15,899 bases of DNA from DATLYH01 sp035575035. GTDB lineage: Bacteria > Planctomycetota > Planctomycetia > Gemmatales > Gemmataceae. The notes beneath the pieces are model-generated. The model ran no database searches. It worked only from the letters and a program-made list of their open reading frames with translations, and had not been told where the DNA came from. The translations under genes were made by a program, and so were the position numbers. Position 1 is the first letter of the stretch. Each line of letters begins with the position of its first letter. The DNA lies in the NCBI GenBank assembly GCA_035575035.1, contig DATLYH010000193.1, positions 1 to 15,899 of the forward strand, in the 5' to 3' direction. Shown here piece after piece: positions 1-7,693 of the stretch.

Positions 1-1383
1 GAGCCCAACGAGACCTTCTTCGTCAATCTGAGCAGTCCCACCAATGCCACGCTGGTGGACGGCCAGGGTCAAGGGACGATTGTCAACGACGACGCTGCCC
101 AGCCGGGGCAGTTGCAGTTCAGCGCGGCGACCTACTCGGTGGGGGAGGCTGCCGGCCAGGCGACCATCACCCTCACCCGCACTGGCGGCAGCGACGGTGC
201 CGTTGCCGTCACCTTCGCCAGCAGCGGCGGCACCGCCACTGCGGGGGTGGACTTCACCGCGGTGACTACCACCGTCAGCTTCAGCGCCGGCCAGACCGTC
301 GCCACTGTCACCATCCCGATCATCAACGACAACATCGACGAGTCCGACGAGACGGTCAACCTGGCCCTCAGCGGCCCCACTGGCGGCGCCACCCTGGGCA
401 CCCCGAACACCGCCGTCTTGACCATCATCGATGATGATCCGGCCCCGTCTCTCCGTATCAGTGATGTGACGGTGACTGAGGGGAACAGCGGCACCACCGC
501 GGCGGTCTTCACGGTCACCCTGTCCGCCGCCAGCGGCCAGACGGTGACGGTCAACTTCGCCACCGCCGACGGCACTGCCACAACCGTCGCTCCGGCCGAC
601 TACCAGTTCACCAGCGGTGTGCTGACCTTCAGCGCCGGCCAGACCAGCCAGACGGTCACCGTCCTGGTCAACGGCGATACCGCGGTCGAGCCTGATGAGA
701 CCTTCTTCGTCAACCTCTCGGGCGCCGCCAACGCGACCATCGCCGACAACCAGGGACAGGCCACCATCATCAATGACGACCTGGCAACCGTCGAGAGTGT
801 AGTCATCAATCAGCAAAGGGCCGATGGGGCGTTCCAGTCCCAGCGCTCACTGGTGACCGACGTGACCGTCACCTTCAACAGCCGGGTGACCTTCGTCGGC
901 AATCCGGTGGACGCCTTCCGACTGGTCAACCGCACCACCGGTGCCGTCGTCGGGTTGATGGCCCAGGTGACCACCGACGCGACCGGTGCCAAGACGGTGG
1001 TCATTCTCCGCTTCACCGGGGCGGGGATTGTCAACGGCTCGCTGGCGGACGGCCGGTATGAACTCACGGTTGATGGCGAGATGATCCGGGATGCCGCCGG
1101 CCAGTTCGTCGATGCTGACAACAACGGCACGGCGGGCGGCGACCTGATCTATGGTGACGACCAGACCCGGGAGGCGTTCTTCCGGCTCTTCGGCGACGCC
1201 AACGGCGACGGCCGGGTTGATCTGACGCGGGCCGTTGGAAACGATGTCGATTTGTTCTTTGGCACGATGCTCAAGCGGCAGGGCGATCCCGGCTACCTGG
1301 CCTTCTTCGACTACAACGGCGACGGCCAGATCGACGGCCTCGATTACTTCCAGTTCAACCAGAGGCGCGGCCGGTCGATCTAG
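1..1383 (+). CDS. Calx-beta repeat surface protein with dockerin-like C-terminus (5' partial)
   Basis: The frame is open from the first base and ends at TAG 1381-1383, so 460 residues of a larger protein are visible and the start lies outside the window. Numbering from the first visible codon, residues 1-31 are the tail of a Calx-beta domain (DETFFVNLS-like strand ending in VNDD). Two full Calx-beta domains follow at about 37-142 and 150-262, each ending in an acidic TIxxDD turn. Residues 264-390 form a beta-rich module I do not recognise. The C-terminus has two EF-hand-like loops, DANGDGRVDLTR (399-410) and DYNGDGQIDGLD (437-447), as in dockerin type I and related calcium-binding tails of planctomycete secreted proteins. 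Calx-beta domains bind calcium and often occur in long adhesins, so an extracellular, calcium-stabilised adhesion or matrix role is inferred. The domain style closely resembles the gene at the other end of the window. Confidence 0.9.
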   Translation, partial: EPNETFFVNLSSPTNATLVDGQGQGTIVNDDAAQPGQLQFSAATYSVGEAAGQATITLTRTGGSDGAVAVTFASSGGTATAGVDFTAVTTTVSFSAGQTVATVTIPIINDNIDESDETVNLALSGPTGGATLGTPNTAVLTIIDDDPAPSLRISDVTVTEGNSGTTAAVFTVTLSAASGQTVTVNFATADGTATTVAPADYQFTSGVLTFSAGQTSQTVTVLVNGDTAVEPDETFFVNLSGAANATIADNQGQATIINDDLATVESVVINQQRADGAFQSQRSLVTDVTVTFNSRVTFVGNPVDAFRLVNRTTGAVVGLMAQVTTDATGAKTVVILRFTGAGIVNGSLADGRYELTVDGEMIRDAAGQFVDADNNGTAGGDLIYGDDQTREAFFRLFGDANGDGRVDLTRAVGNDVDLFFGTMLKRQGDPGYLAFFDYNGDGQIDGLDYFQFNQRRGRSI

Positions 1384-1410
1384 CTTCCCGCCGAGGCCCG
1401 ACGGTATGAT

Positions 1411-1446
1411 CCGGGGCTCGGGAGGATCGGTTCCTCTCCTCCCCGG
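1411..1446 (+). terminator. Possible hairpin terminator after the Calx-beta gene
   Basis: CCGGGG (1411-1416) pairs with CCCCGG (1441-1446), and inside it GAGGA (1422-1426) pairs with TCCTC (1432-1436) around a five-base loop. It lies 28 bases after the TAG stop and just before the promoter of the next gene. No T-tract follows, so it is not a textbook intrinsic terminator; it may only protect the mRNA 3' end. Confidence 0.35.
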
Positions 1447-1467
1447 GACGGAAAGTATAGATAAAAG

Positions 1468-1496
1468 TTGACTTGAATGTTCTGAGGATTTAGAAT
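1468..1496 (+). promoter_or_regulatory. Sigma70-type promoter for the PEP-CTERM gene
   Basis: TTGACT (1468-1473, five of six match to TTGACA) and TAGAAT (1491-1496, five of six match to TATAAT) are separated by exactly 17 bases. They lie in an AT-rich patch in otherwise GC-rich DNA, 41 bases before the ATG at 1538. A GAGAGG ribosome-binding sequence precedes the ATG. This is the best housekeeping-type promoter in the window by eye. Confidence 0.7.
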
Positions 1497-1537
1497 CATT
1501 ACTGGTGCCCCAACTGCTCAGCTAGAGAGGTACGTCC

Positions 1538-2194
1538 ATGCGGAAGTTCGCCTTGGGGTTCACCCTGTTCTGGTTGTTCTCATCTGGTTCCGCCCATGCC
1601 GAGTTCCTGTTCCGCTTCGACCAGTCGAGCTATACCGTGCAAGCCGGCCAGAAGGCCAACGTCCAGGTCTTCCTCCGCGAAACGCATGCTGTCGGTCAGT
1701 CGGTCCTGCGCAGTCAGGGCCTGAGCAGCGGGGGAGTCACGATCAACCTTGGCCCGTCGCCTGAGGTCGTCACCATCACGACGGCGGACATCACCGGCAA
1801 CCCCGCGTTCAATGACTTCTTCACCTCCGCGGTGAACCCTCCCCGGTTCATCGAGGGAGCCTTCTCCAACCCGGTGCTGGGCACAGCGATCAGCGACACG
1901 ATCACCGAAATCTTCCTCGGCACTTTCATGTTCACCGGAGCGTCTGCGGGGACGACAACGCTCACAGCAACTACCCAGAGGCAGGGTTTCTTCAACGTCA
2001 CCGGGACCGGCATCTTCCTCGACGTCAGCCCTCCCGACGGGATCGGCCCCATTGCCAACGCGAGCGCCGAGTTCACCACGGAGGGATTCATTATCCCCGA
2101 GCCGTCGTCGCTGGTGCTCCTGGGTGTCGGCAGCGCGGGCCTCGGCCTCTACCTGCGCCGCCGGCAGGCCACGGTAGCTCGGTCGCCGGCCTGA
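1538..2194 (+). CDS. PEP-CTERM sorting domain protein
   Basis: A 218-residue secreted protein. A signal peptide is visible: MRK, a hydrophobic core, then AHA before E22 as the likely cleavage site. The mature part (22-184) is beta-rich; its opening strand pattern, with YTVQAGQ followed by VQVFLRE, resembles cohesin-like or similar Ig-type domains, but I cannot assign a family firmly. The C-terminus is a classic PEP-CTERM signal: PEP at 187-189, a hydrophobic segment at about 191-206, then RRR at 207-209. Such tails are recognised by an exosortase (EpsH/XrtA type), which sorts the protein to the surface; no exosortase is in this window. The nine residues after the arginine cluster make the tail slightly longer than usual. 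The gene has its own promoter and terminator, so it is probably monocistronic. Confidence 0.9.
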   Translation: MRKFALGFTLFWLFSSGSAHAEFLFRFDQSSYTVQAGQKANVQVFLRETHAVGQSVLRSQGLSSGGVTINLGPSPEVVTITTADITGNPAFNDFFTSAVNPPRFIEGAFSNPVLGTAISDTITEIFLGTFMFTGASAGTTTLTATTQRQGFFNVTGTGIFLDVSPPDGIGPIANASAEFTTEGFIIPEPSSLVLLGVGSAGLGLYLRRRQATVARSPA

Positions 2195-2211
2195 ACCCCG
2201 CCGAAAAGGCA

Positions 2212-2250
2212 TACCCACGGGGGCCGGTCCTCCAGGGGGCCGGCCCTTTT
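2212..2250 (+). terminator. Rho-independent terminator after the PEP-CTERM gene
   Basis: GGGCCGG (2221-2227) pairs with CCGGCCC (2240-2246), extended inwards by TCC against GGG, and is followed by TTTT (2247-2250). An upstream AAAAGG (2214-2219) mirrors the CCTTTT, so the outer arms also pair. It starts about 20 bases after the TGA stop at 2192-2194. Confidence 0.75.
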
Positions 2251-2297
2251 CGCCGCGCCTCGGCAACTCGACAACCGCCGGGCACGCTTGAGCACCC

Positions 2298-4091
2298 ATG
2301 ACGTCTGCCCCCACCTCTGACCGCCCCGCCGCTGCCGCCTTCTCGCCGCGGGCGCGGTGGTGGGTTTCGCCGCTGACCCTCGCTGTGGTGTTCACGGCGC
2401 TCGGCAGCCTCAAGCCGATCCACATCGATGAGGCCGCCAACTACTACTACGCCGTCCACATCGCTGACCACCCGCTCGACCCGTTCGGCTTTCAGGTGTT
2501 CTGGTACCACGAGCCGCAGCACGCCAACACCGTGCTGACGCCGCCGGTGATGGTCTCCTGGTGGGGCGCCGGTGTCCACCTTTTGAAGGTGCTGGGCATG
2601 CAGCCGCTCGAGCAGCCGGTGGCGCTGTGGAAACTCTGGTTGTGGCCGTTCACCCTCCTCTTTACCTTTGCGCTGGACGCGCTGCTGCGGCGGTTTGCCC
2701 GCGGCCTGGAAACGCCCCTGCTCTGGATGACCGTCCTCTCCCCGACCATCCTGCCGGGGCTAAACCTGATGCCCGATGTCCCCGCCCTGGCCCTCAGCCT
2801 CGGCGCCTTGGCCGTGTTCCTCCGTGCCATCCAAACGGAGGGGAAGGCCGCGCTGGCGGGGGCGTGCCTGGCGGGGCTGCTGGCCGGGCTGGCCACGCAG
2901 ACCAAGTACACCGGCTTCCTCGCCCCGGCCGTGTTGCTTGTGGCCGCCGGCCTGTTTGGGCGGATGCGCCTGGCGCTGCTCGCAGCGGCCGAGGCGGTCC
3001 TCCTCTTCGTGGCCTGGGAGTGGGTGACAGCCCGACTGTATGGTGAATCCCACTTTTTGTACCAGTTGCGCCATGCGTCCCGGACCCTGCCGGACCGACT
3101 TGGTCTGCTGCCGGCGCTGATCACCACTCTCGGCGGCGTGGCCCCGGTCCTGGGGCTGCTCGGGCTGGCGGCGCTAGGGGCGGGTCGCCGAGTCGTGTGG
3201 GCGGGCATGGCCGTGGTCGCGCTTGGCTATCTGACGGTGGCCTGCGTCGGCGTCAACTTTACCGTGCAGGCCGAAGTCACAAGCCTCTTCGGTTCGGTGC
3301 CTAAGCAGGACTTCGAGTTCTCTCTGGCCGACGTCCTCTACTTCGCCTGGGGCCTCGGCCTGAGCGTCATCGGGGCGATGGTCGGCGGGCGGCTGTGCCG
3401 GTTCGGCGGCGCCGGCTGGCGAGGACGGCTGGCCCGCTGGCGCGGCTACCGGGCTGAGTGGTTCCTCATGCTGTGGCTGCTGCTGGAGGTGGCGGGCTAC
3501 TTCGCTCTGAGCCCTTTCCCAGCCGTGCGGCGCGTCATGGGGATGTTCCTGGCGGCCAGCGTGTTGACCGGCCGGCTGGCCTCGCGCACCTGTCGCTTCG
3601 GCGAGCGGCGGGCACTGGTGAACCGGCTGGCAGTCTGCAGCGGTGTGCTGGGGCTCGGCTTCCTGGCGGTGGATGTGCTGGAGGCACACACCCAGAAGGA
3701 GGCGGCCGAAACCCTGGCCCGACAGATCCATCGGCAAGGGGAAGGCGGCATGGTCTGGTACGTCGGCCACTGGGGGTTCCAGTACTACGCCGAGCGGGCC
3801 GGCATGGTCCCGGTGGTGCCTGGGCAGTCCCGGCTGCGGGTCGGCGACTGGCTGATCCTGCCTGACCGCCGTCTGATCCAGCAGTTGATCGAGGTCGATC
3901 AGGAACGGACGGTCCTGGTTAATTACTGGGCTAGCCGCGATCGGGTGCCGCTGCGCACACTGATGGGCTACTACGGCGGCTGGACGCCGCTGGACCACCG
4001 GCCGCTGTCCCGGCCGCGTCTGTTGGTCGAGGTCCGCCGGGTCGTGGGCGATTTTGTCCCCGCCTTCCCCCGGTCCGGCGCAGCGCCTTAA
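2298..4091 (+). CDS. Polytopic GT-C family glycosyltransferase (PMT/ArnT-like)
   Basis: A 597-residue integral membrane protein with about ten or more hydrophobic segments spread over the length to roughly residue 460, then a soluble tail of about 130 residues. After the first membrane segment comes HIDEAANYYY (H42, D44, E45). An acidic pair in the first external loop is the catalytic signature of GT-C enzymes that use polyprenyl-phosphate sugars, such as protein O-mannosyltransferases and ArnT. LMPDVPALALSLGALAVF is the typical segment of the PF13231-like core. By family knowledge it transfers a sugar from a lipid carrier to a protein, lipid or glycan outside the membrane; donor and acceptor are unknown. 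The start is the ATG at 2298, with only a weak ribosome-binding sequence. It follows a terminator, so it is probably transcribed from its own undetected promoter. Confidence 0.8.
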   Translation: MTSAPTSDRPAAAAFSPRARWWVSPLTLAVVFTALGSLKPIHIDEAANYYYAVHIADHPLDPFGFQVFWYHEPQHANTVLTPPVMVSWWGAGVHLLKVLGMQPLEQPVALWKLWLWPFTLLFTFALDALLRRFARGLETPLLWMTVLSPTILPGLNLMPDVPALALSLGALAVFLRAIQTEGKAALAGACLAGLLAGLATQTKYTGFLAPAVLLVAAGLFGRMRLALLAAAEAVLLFVAWEWVTARLYGESHFLYQLRHASRTLPDRLGLLPALITTLGGVAPVLGLLGLAALGAGRRVVWAGMAVVALGYLTVACVGVNFTVQAEVTSLFGSVPKQDFEFSLADVLYFAWGLGLSVIGAMVGGRLCRFGGAGWRGRLARWRGYRAEWFLMLWLLLEVAGYFALSPFPAVRRVMGMFLAASVLTGRLASRTCRFGERRALVNRLAVCSGVLGLGFLAVDVLEAHTQKEAAETLARQIHRQGEGGMVWYVGHWGFQYYAERAGMVPVVPGQSRLRVGDWLILPDRRLIQQLIEVDQERTVLVNYWASRDRVPLRTLMGYYGGWTPLDHRPLSRPRLLVEVRRVVGDFVPAFPRSGAAP

Positions 4092-4292
4092 ACTTCCGGC
4101 AGGGGCCGCCTCGAACGCGCCGGGCCTTCCCGAAAGACGACTCGTCGGTATAAGCTACCTCCAGGGGAGTTGCGGCGGGTTTGCTCCGTGCGGCGGGCCA
4201 CGGCCGGCCGTCGGGAAGAACGCTGCCCAACTCTCATGATCCTTTAATCCCATTCCTGATAGCTTTTTACATAGCGAGGGCCTGCGGAGCTT

Positions 4293-4355
4293 GCGAGAGC
4301 CGGCGGGCGGTGAGCCGATGGTACCCTTCACCACCCCCGCAAGCTCTCGCCTTTT
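4293..4355 (+). promoter_or_regulatory. Long hairpin followed by TTTT upstream of the response regulator
   Basis: This sits in the 302-base gap between the glycosyltransferase and the response regulator. GCGAGAGC (4293-4300) pairs with GCTCTCGC (4343-4350). Within it, GGGCGGTGA (4305-4313) pairs with TCACCACCC (4328-4336) with one mismatch. TTTT follows at 4352-4355. It could be an attenuator in the operon leader, or a late terminator for the upstream gene. The rest of the gap holds an AT-rich stretch around 4235-4275 that might include a promoter, but I see no convincing -35/-10 pair there. Confidence 0.45.
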
Positions 4356-4393
4356 CTCCGCACGCGGCCTGGACCCTGTTGCAACGGTGGCCC

Positions 4394-5071
4394 GTGCGTG
4401 TACTGCTCATCGAAGACCACAAGCCTCTGGTTCGTGCCCTCAAGCAAGGGCTTACCGAGGAAGGTTTTGCCGTCGATGTCGCTTACGATGGGGAGGAGGG
4501 CGACTACAAGGCCCGCACCACCGACTACGACGTCATCATCCTCGACCTGATGCTCCCCAAGCAGGACGGCCTGTCGCTGTTGCAGCACTGGCGGCGGGCG
4601 GGCCTGAAGACCCATGTACTGGTGCTGACGGCCCGGGGCGCCATCGAGGACAAGGTGCGCGGCCTGGACCTTGGAGCCGATGATTACCTGACCAAGCCGT
4701 TCGAGCTGGAGGAGCTGCTGGCCCGGCTGCGGGCCCTGATCCGCCGCGGTCATCAGGTCAAGGACCCGGTGATCCGCATCTACGACCTGGAGATCGACAC
4801 CGCCTCGCGCACTGTCAAGCGCGCCGGCCAACCGATCCACCTGACCCCCCGCGAGTACGCTCTGCTCGAGTTCCTTGCCTTCCACCGCGGCCGGGTCGTC
4901 AGCCGTTCCATGATTTGGGACCACCTCTATGATGAATACGACGAGAACACTTCCAATGTAGTTGATGTCTACATCCGCTACCTGCGCAACAAGATCGACA
5001 AGGGCTTCGAGCCGCCGCTGATCCTGACGCGCTGGGGCGAGGGTTACATGCTCCGGGGGGACGAGTCATGA
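4394..5071 (+). CDS. OmpR/PhoB-type DNA-binding response regulator
   Basis: With the GTG start at 4394 the protein has 225 residues, normal for the family. The frame is open further upstream to 4181, but that extension has no receiver-like sequence, and RVLLIEDH should lie at the very N-terminus. The receiver domain (1 to about 118) has the acidic pair E7-D8, the phosphoacceptor D51 in LDLMLP, T79 in LTARG and K101 in TKPF. The C-terminal winged helix (about 125-222) has LTPREYALLEFL, the recognition-helix stretch NVVDVYIRYLRNKID and the wing GEGYML. It is the transcription-factor half of a two-component system. Its stop overlaps the start of the kinase gene (ATGA at 5068-5071), which implies translational coupling. 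The ribosome-binding sequence before the GTG (GGTGG) is weak. Confidence 0.92.
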   Translation: MRVLLIEDHKPLVRALKQGLTEEGFAVDVAYDGEEGDYKARTTDYDVIILDLMLPKQDGLSLLQHWRRAGLKTHVLVLTARGAIEDKVRGLDLGADDYLTKPFELEELLARLRALIRRGHQVKDPVIRIYDLEIDTASRTVKRAGQPIHLTPREYALLEFLAFHRGRVVSRSMIWDHLYDEYDENTSNVVDVYIRYLRNKIDKGFEPPLILTRWGEGYMLRGDES

Positions 5072-6978
5072 GGTCGATCCGTCTGTCCCTCCTGATCTAC
5101 TGGTTGGTCCTGCTGGGGCTGGCCCTGGGGGCCGTGTCGTTGCTGGTTTACAATATCACCTTGCAGACGCTGCTGGCCCGGAAGGAGTACGCCCGCGGCT
5201 TGCTGCTGGCCAAGAACGACAACGCCCGCCGGTTGCTGGAGCAGTGGCAGAAGACGCGAGGCGACTTCCTGGAGGCGCGGTGCCGGGAACGCGAACAAGA
5301 GGAGCATGACCGGCTGGACGAGACGCTGCTGTCCGAGGCCCGCACCCTGGCCACGCTGGTCCGCTACCAGTTCCAGTTCAACCATATCCCTTACGTCGGC
5401 CCTTATCCCCTCCTGGGATTGCTGACGGCTGGGCTTAGCCCGAACGGCTATGTCCTGGTGCCGGTCTGGGTTGCGGAGAGCGTCGAGAGCCCGCTGAATG
5501 CCCCGTTCCAGATCCAGCTTCAAGAGGAAAACCTCCTTACCTCCGAGGAGGAGGACACCAGTTACTATTACCAGATCAACAGCAGCTGGGGCCCTTCCTG
5601 GCGTTCCCGGTCGTTGGGGGACCGCTGGCTGCCGTTCAACCCAGGCCGCTTTGCCGACAAGGTGCTCGACTGGGAAGCAGATGACGTCGAGCTAGAGCGG
5701 GGTCTGGTCGTTCGGCGCGTGGTGCTCAAGGCGCCGGTGGCGCGGATCATCTATCTGCGGCGGCCCAACTCGCCTGACCGCCGCCCGGAGCGGCCGCCTC
5801 CGCCGCGCCCGCCGCGCCCTGACTTCGTGGGCCCGCCTTCGCCGCCGCGGGAGCGGCCGAGACCGCCAATCTACATCCAGTGTGCTGCGGACACGACCGA
5901 GCGGGAGATAGCCATCACCAAACTCCGGCTCGAGCTGGACGAAGATTTGAAGAAGCTCCGGGCTGACGTCAAGGAAGAGTTGGCCCGGCTGGACGCCGAA
6001 CTGGACGACGAGCTGAACCGGTTGGAGGCGGAGTCCGGGGCCACCTTGGCCTCGCTGCGGAACCACTTGCTGCTGATCAGTCTGATCACCTTCGCTGCTG
6101 CCGGAGCCGGCGTCTTCGGGTTGGTCCACCTGGGGCTGGCGCCGCTGCGGCGGCTGTCGGTCGCGGTCAGCCGGGTTTCAACCAAAGACTTTCGCCTCCC
6201 CTTCGAGGAGCGGCGTCTGCCGGTCGAATTACGGCCGATCGTTGACCGGTTGAATGAGACCTTGGACCAGCTGAAGCGAGCCTTCGCCCGGGAGAAGCAG
6301 GCGGCCGCCGACATCTCCCACGAACTGCGGACACCGCTGACTGCCCTGCTGACCACCATCGAGGTCGGCCTGCGCAAAAGCCGCACGCCGGAGGAATACC
6401 GCGAACTACTGGAGGAATGCCGGGCCAGCGGCCAGCAGATGAGCCAGCTGGTCGAGCACCTGCTGACCCTGGCGCGGTTGGATGCGGGGGTGGCGCAGGT
6501 CCGGCCGCGGCCGGTTGACGCCGCCGAGGTGGCCCGGCAATGCGCGGCCGTGGTCCGGCCGCTGGCCGAGGCTCGCGGGCTGAGCCTGCAGTTGAAGTGT
6601 CCTGACGTTGCCGCCCTGACCACCGACCCCGACAAGCTCCGCGAGGTGATGAACAACCTGCTGCACAATGCCATTGAGTACAACCGGCCCGATGGCTCCG
6701 TCGAGCTGACGGTCGAACGGCGGAACGGCCACCTCTGCCTGGAAGTCCGGGATACCGGCATCGGCATCGCTCCGGAGGCGCGCGAACATATCTTCGAGCG
6801 CTTCTACCGGGCCGACCCCTCCCGCCAGGCGGACGGCCTGCATGCCGGGCTGGGGCTGGCAATCGTCAAGGGCTATGTCGAGCTGATGGGCGGCACCATT
6901 GCGGTAGAGAGCGAGCCCGGCCAGGGGAGCACCTTCCGGATTTTGCTGCCGGCCGGGGATGACAAGGTGACAAGGTGA
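5068..6978 (+). CDS. Membrane sensor histidine kinase
   Basis: A 636-residue kinase, partner of the regulator just upstream. Membrane segment 1 is at about 7-30 and an external sensor region spans about 31-332. Membrane segment 2 is at 333-357 and HAMP at about 358-408. In the HisKA domain, SHELRTP carries phospho-accepting H418. The catalytic domain has the N-box NNLLHNAIEY (canonical N534), D562-TGIGI in the G1 box, FERFYRAD in the F-box and GLGLAIVKG in the G2 box. All key residues are present, so it should be active. The sensor is unusual: its membrane-proximal part has an Arg/Pro-rich stretch at about 232-267, then a highly charged helix at about 276-332 likely to form a coiled coil into membrane segment 2. 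The last residues (DDKVTR) are encoded by an intergenic-type octamer repeat. The signal sensed is unknown. Confidence 0.93.
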   Translation: MRSIRLSLLIYWLVLLGLALGAVSLLVYNITLQTLLARKEYARGLLLAKNDNARRLLEQWQKTRGDFLEARCREREQEEHDRLDETLLSEARTLATLVRYQFQFNHIPYVGPYPLLGLLTAGLSPNGYVLVPVWVAESVESPLNAPFQIQLQEENLLTSEEEDTSYYYQINSSWGPSWRSRSLGDRWLPFNPGRFADKVLDWEADDVELERGLVVRRVVLKAPVARIIYLRRPNSPDRRPERPPPPRPPRPDFVGPPSPPRERPRPPIYIQCAADTTEREIAITKLRLELDEDLKKLRADVKEELARLDAELDDELNRLEAESGATLASLRNHLLLISLITFAAAGAGVFGLVHLGLAPLRRLSVAVSRVSTKDFRLPFEERRLPVELRPIVDRLNETLDQLKRAFAREKQAAADISHELRTPLTALLTTIEVGLRKSRTPEEYRELLEECRASGQQMSQLVEHLLTLARLDAGVAQVRPRPVDAAEVARQCAAVVRPLAEARGLSLQLKCPDVAALTTDPDKLREVMNNLLHNAIEYNRPDGSVELTVERRNGHLCLEVRDTGIGIAPEAREHIFERFYRADPSRQADGLHAGLGLAIVKGYVELMGGTIAVESEPGQGSTFRILLPAGDDKVTR

Positions 6979-7099
6979 CCAAGATGCAGACGCCAGCACT
7001 GAAGCGGAAGAAGCCGGCCGGCGGCAAGCGCGGGCGGGGCACGGACAGGAATGGCCCGGACCGTCCCGTCACCTTGTCACCTTGCCACCTTATCACCTT
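6963..7099 (+). repeat. Inverted arrays of an 8-base repeat at the kinase/sigma junction
   Basis: The left array contains iterated TGACAAGG units (about 6961-6983). The right array holds four units at 7068, 7076, 7084 and 7092: GTCACCTT, GTCACCTT, GCCACCTT and ATCACCTT. The two arrays are in opposite orientation. Positions 6963-6979 and 7068-7084 form a perfect 17-base inverted repeat separated by 88 bases. The repeat covers the kinase stop codon and encodes part of the N-terminus of the sigma factor frame (the PVTLSPCHLITLPPS stretch). Iterated octamers of this type are, to my recollection, common between genes in planctomycetes. Confidence 0.8.
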
Positions 7100-7691
7100 G
7101 CCGCCGTCCCACCCCGACCCGGATGTGGAGCTGATGCTCCGGGTGCAGGCCGACGACTCCGGGGCGTTCGCGGAGTTGGTACGGCGCTACTGGGCGCGGG
7201 TCTTCGCCTACTTCTGCCGGCAGCTGGGGGACCGGCAGGAGGCGGAAGATCTGACGCAGGAGGTGTTCCTGCGGCTGTACCGGCACCGGAAGCGCTACCA
7301 ACCGCGGGCCAAGTTCGTCACCTGGTTATTCCACATCGTCCAGAACCTGGTCCGCAATGCCCTTCGCTTCCGGCGCCGCCACCCGCACCTGCGGCCGGGT
7401 ACGACCGATGAGCCGGATGCCGGCCGGCCTGTCGAGTACTTGCTGCGCGACCGGGGCGAGTCCCCCTCGCAACCGCTGGAGCGGCGCGAGCTGGCCTGGC
7501 TGGTCCGCTCGGCCGTCGCCGAGTTGGCCGACCGCCAGCGCACCGCCATGGAGTTACACCAGTTCCACGACCGTACCTACGCCGAGATCGCCGCCGCGAT
7601 GGACATGAGCCCCAAGGCGGCCAAGAGCCTCCTTTACCGCGCCCGCAATCAGCTCCGTGCTGCTCTCACTCCCTTGCTGGAACGAGAATGA
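6984..7691 (+). CDS. ECF-type RNA polymerase sigma factor
   Basis: Region 2 is clear: FAELVRRYW, then DRQEAEDLTQEVFLRLY and FVTWLFHIVQNLVRN for core and -10 binding. Region 4 follows: LADRQRTAMELHQFHDRTYAEIAAAM, with the helix-turn-helix continuing through SPKAAKSLLYRAR for -35 recognition. It would redirect RNA polymerase to a small regulon. The start is uncertain. ATG 6984 has AAGGTG six bases upstream. GTG 6975 overlaps the kinase stop (GTGA). GTG 7125 or ATG 7134 would remove a basic, repeat-encoded N-terminal extension and begin right at the conserved VELMLRVQADD. No anti-sigma factor gene is adjacent: the next gene is convergent. The order regulator, kinase, sigma on one strand with overlapping or nearly overlapping ends suggests one operon. 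Confidence 0.85.
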   Translation: MQTPALKRKKPAGGKRGRGTDRNGPDRPVTLSPCHLITLPPSHPDPDVELMLRVQADDSGAFAELVRRYWARVFAYFCRQLGDRQEAEDLTQEVFLRLYRHRKRYQPRAKFVTWLFHIVQNLVRNALRFRRRHPHLRPGTTDEPDAGRPVEYLLRDRGESPSQPLERRELAWLVRSAVAELADRQRTAMELHQFHDRTYAEIAAAMDMSPKAAKSLLYRARNQLRAALTPLLERE

Positions 7692-7693
7692 CG

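Noticed and set aside
4181..4393. Upstream in-frame extension of the response regulator
   Set aside because: Receiver domains begin almost directly with the RVLLIEDH strand. The extension has no conserved sequence and covers the hairpin leader, so GTG 4394 is preferred.
5871..6767. A 298-codon Ser/Arg-rich minus-strand frame opposite the histidine kinase
   Set aside because: It is a composition artefact in high-GC DNA; the plus strand carries all kinase boxes here.
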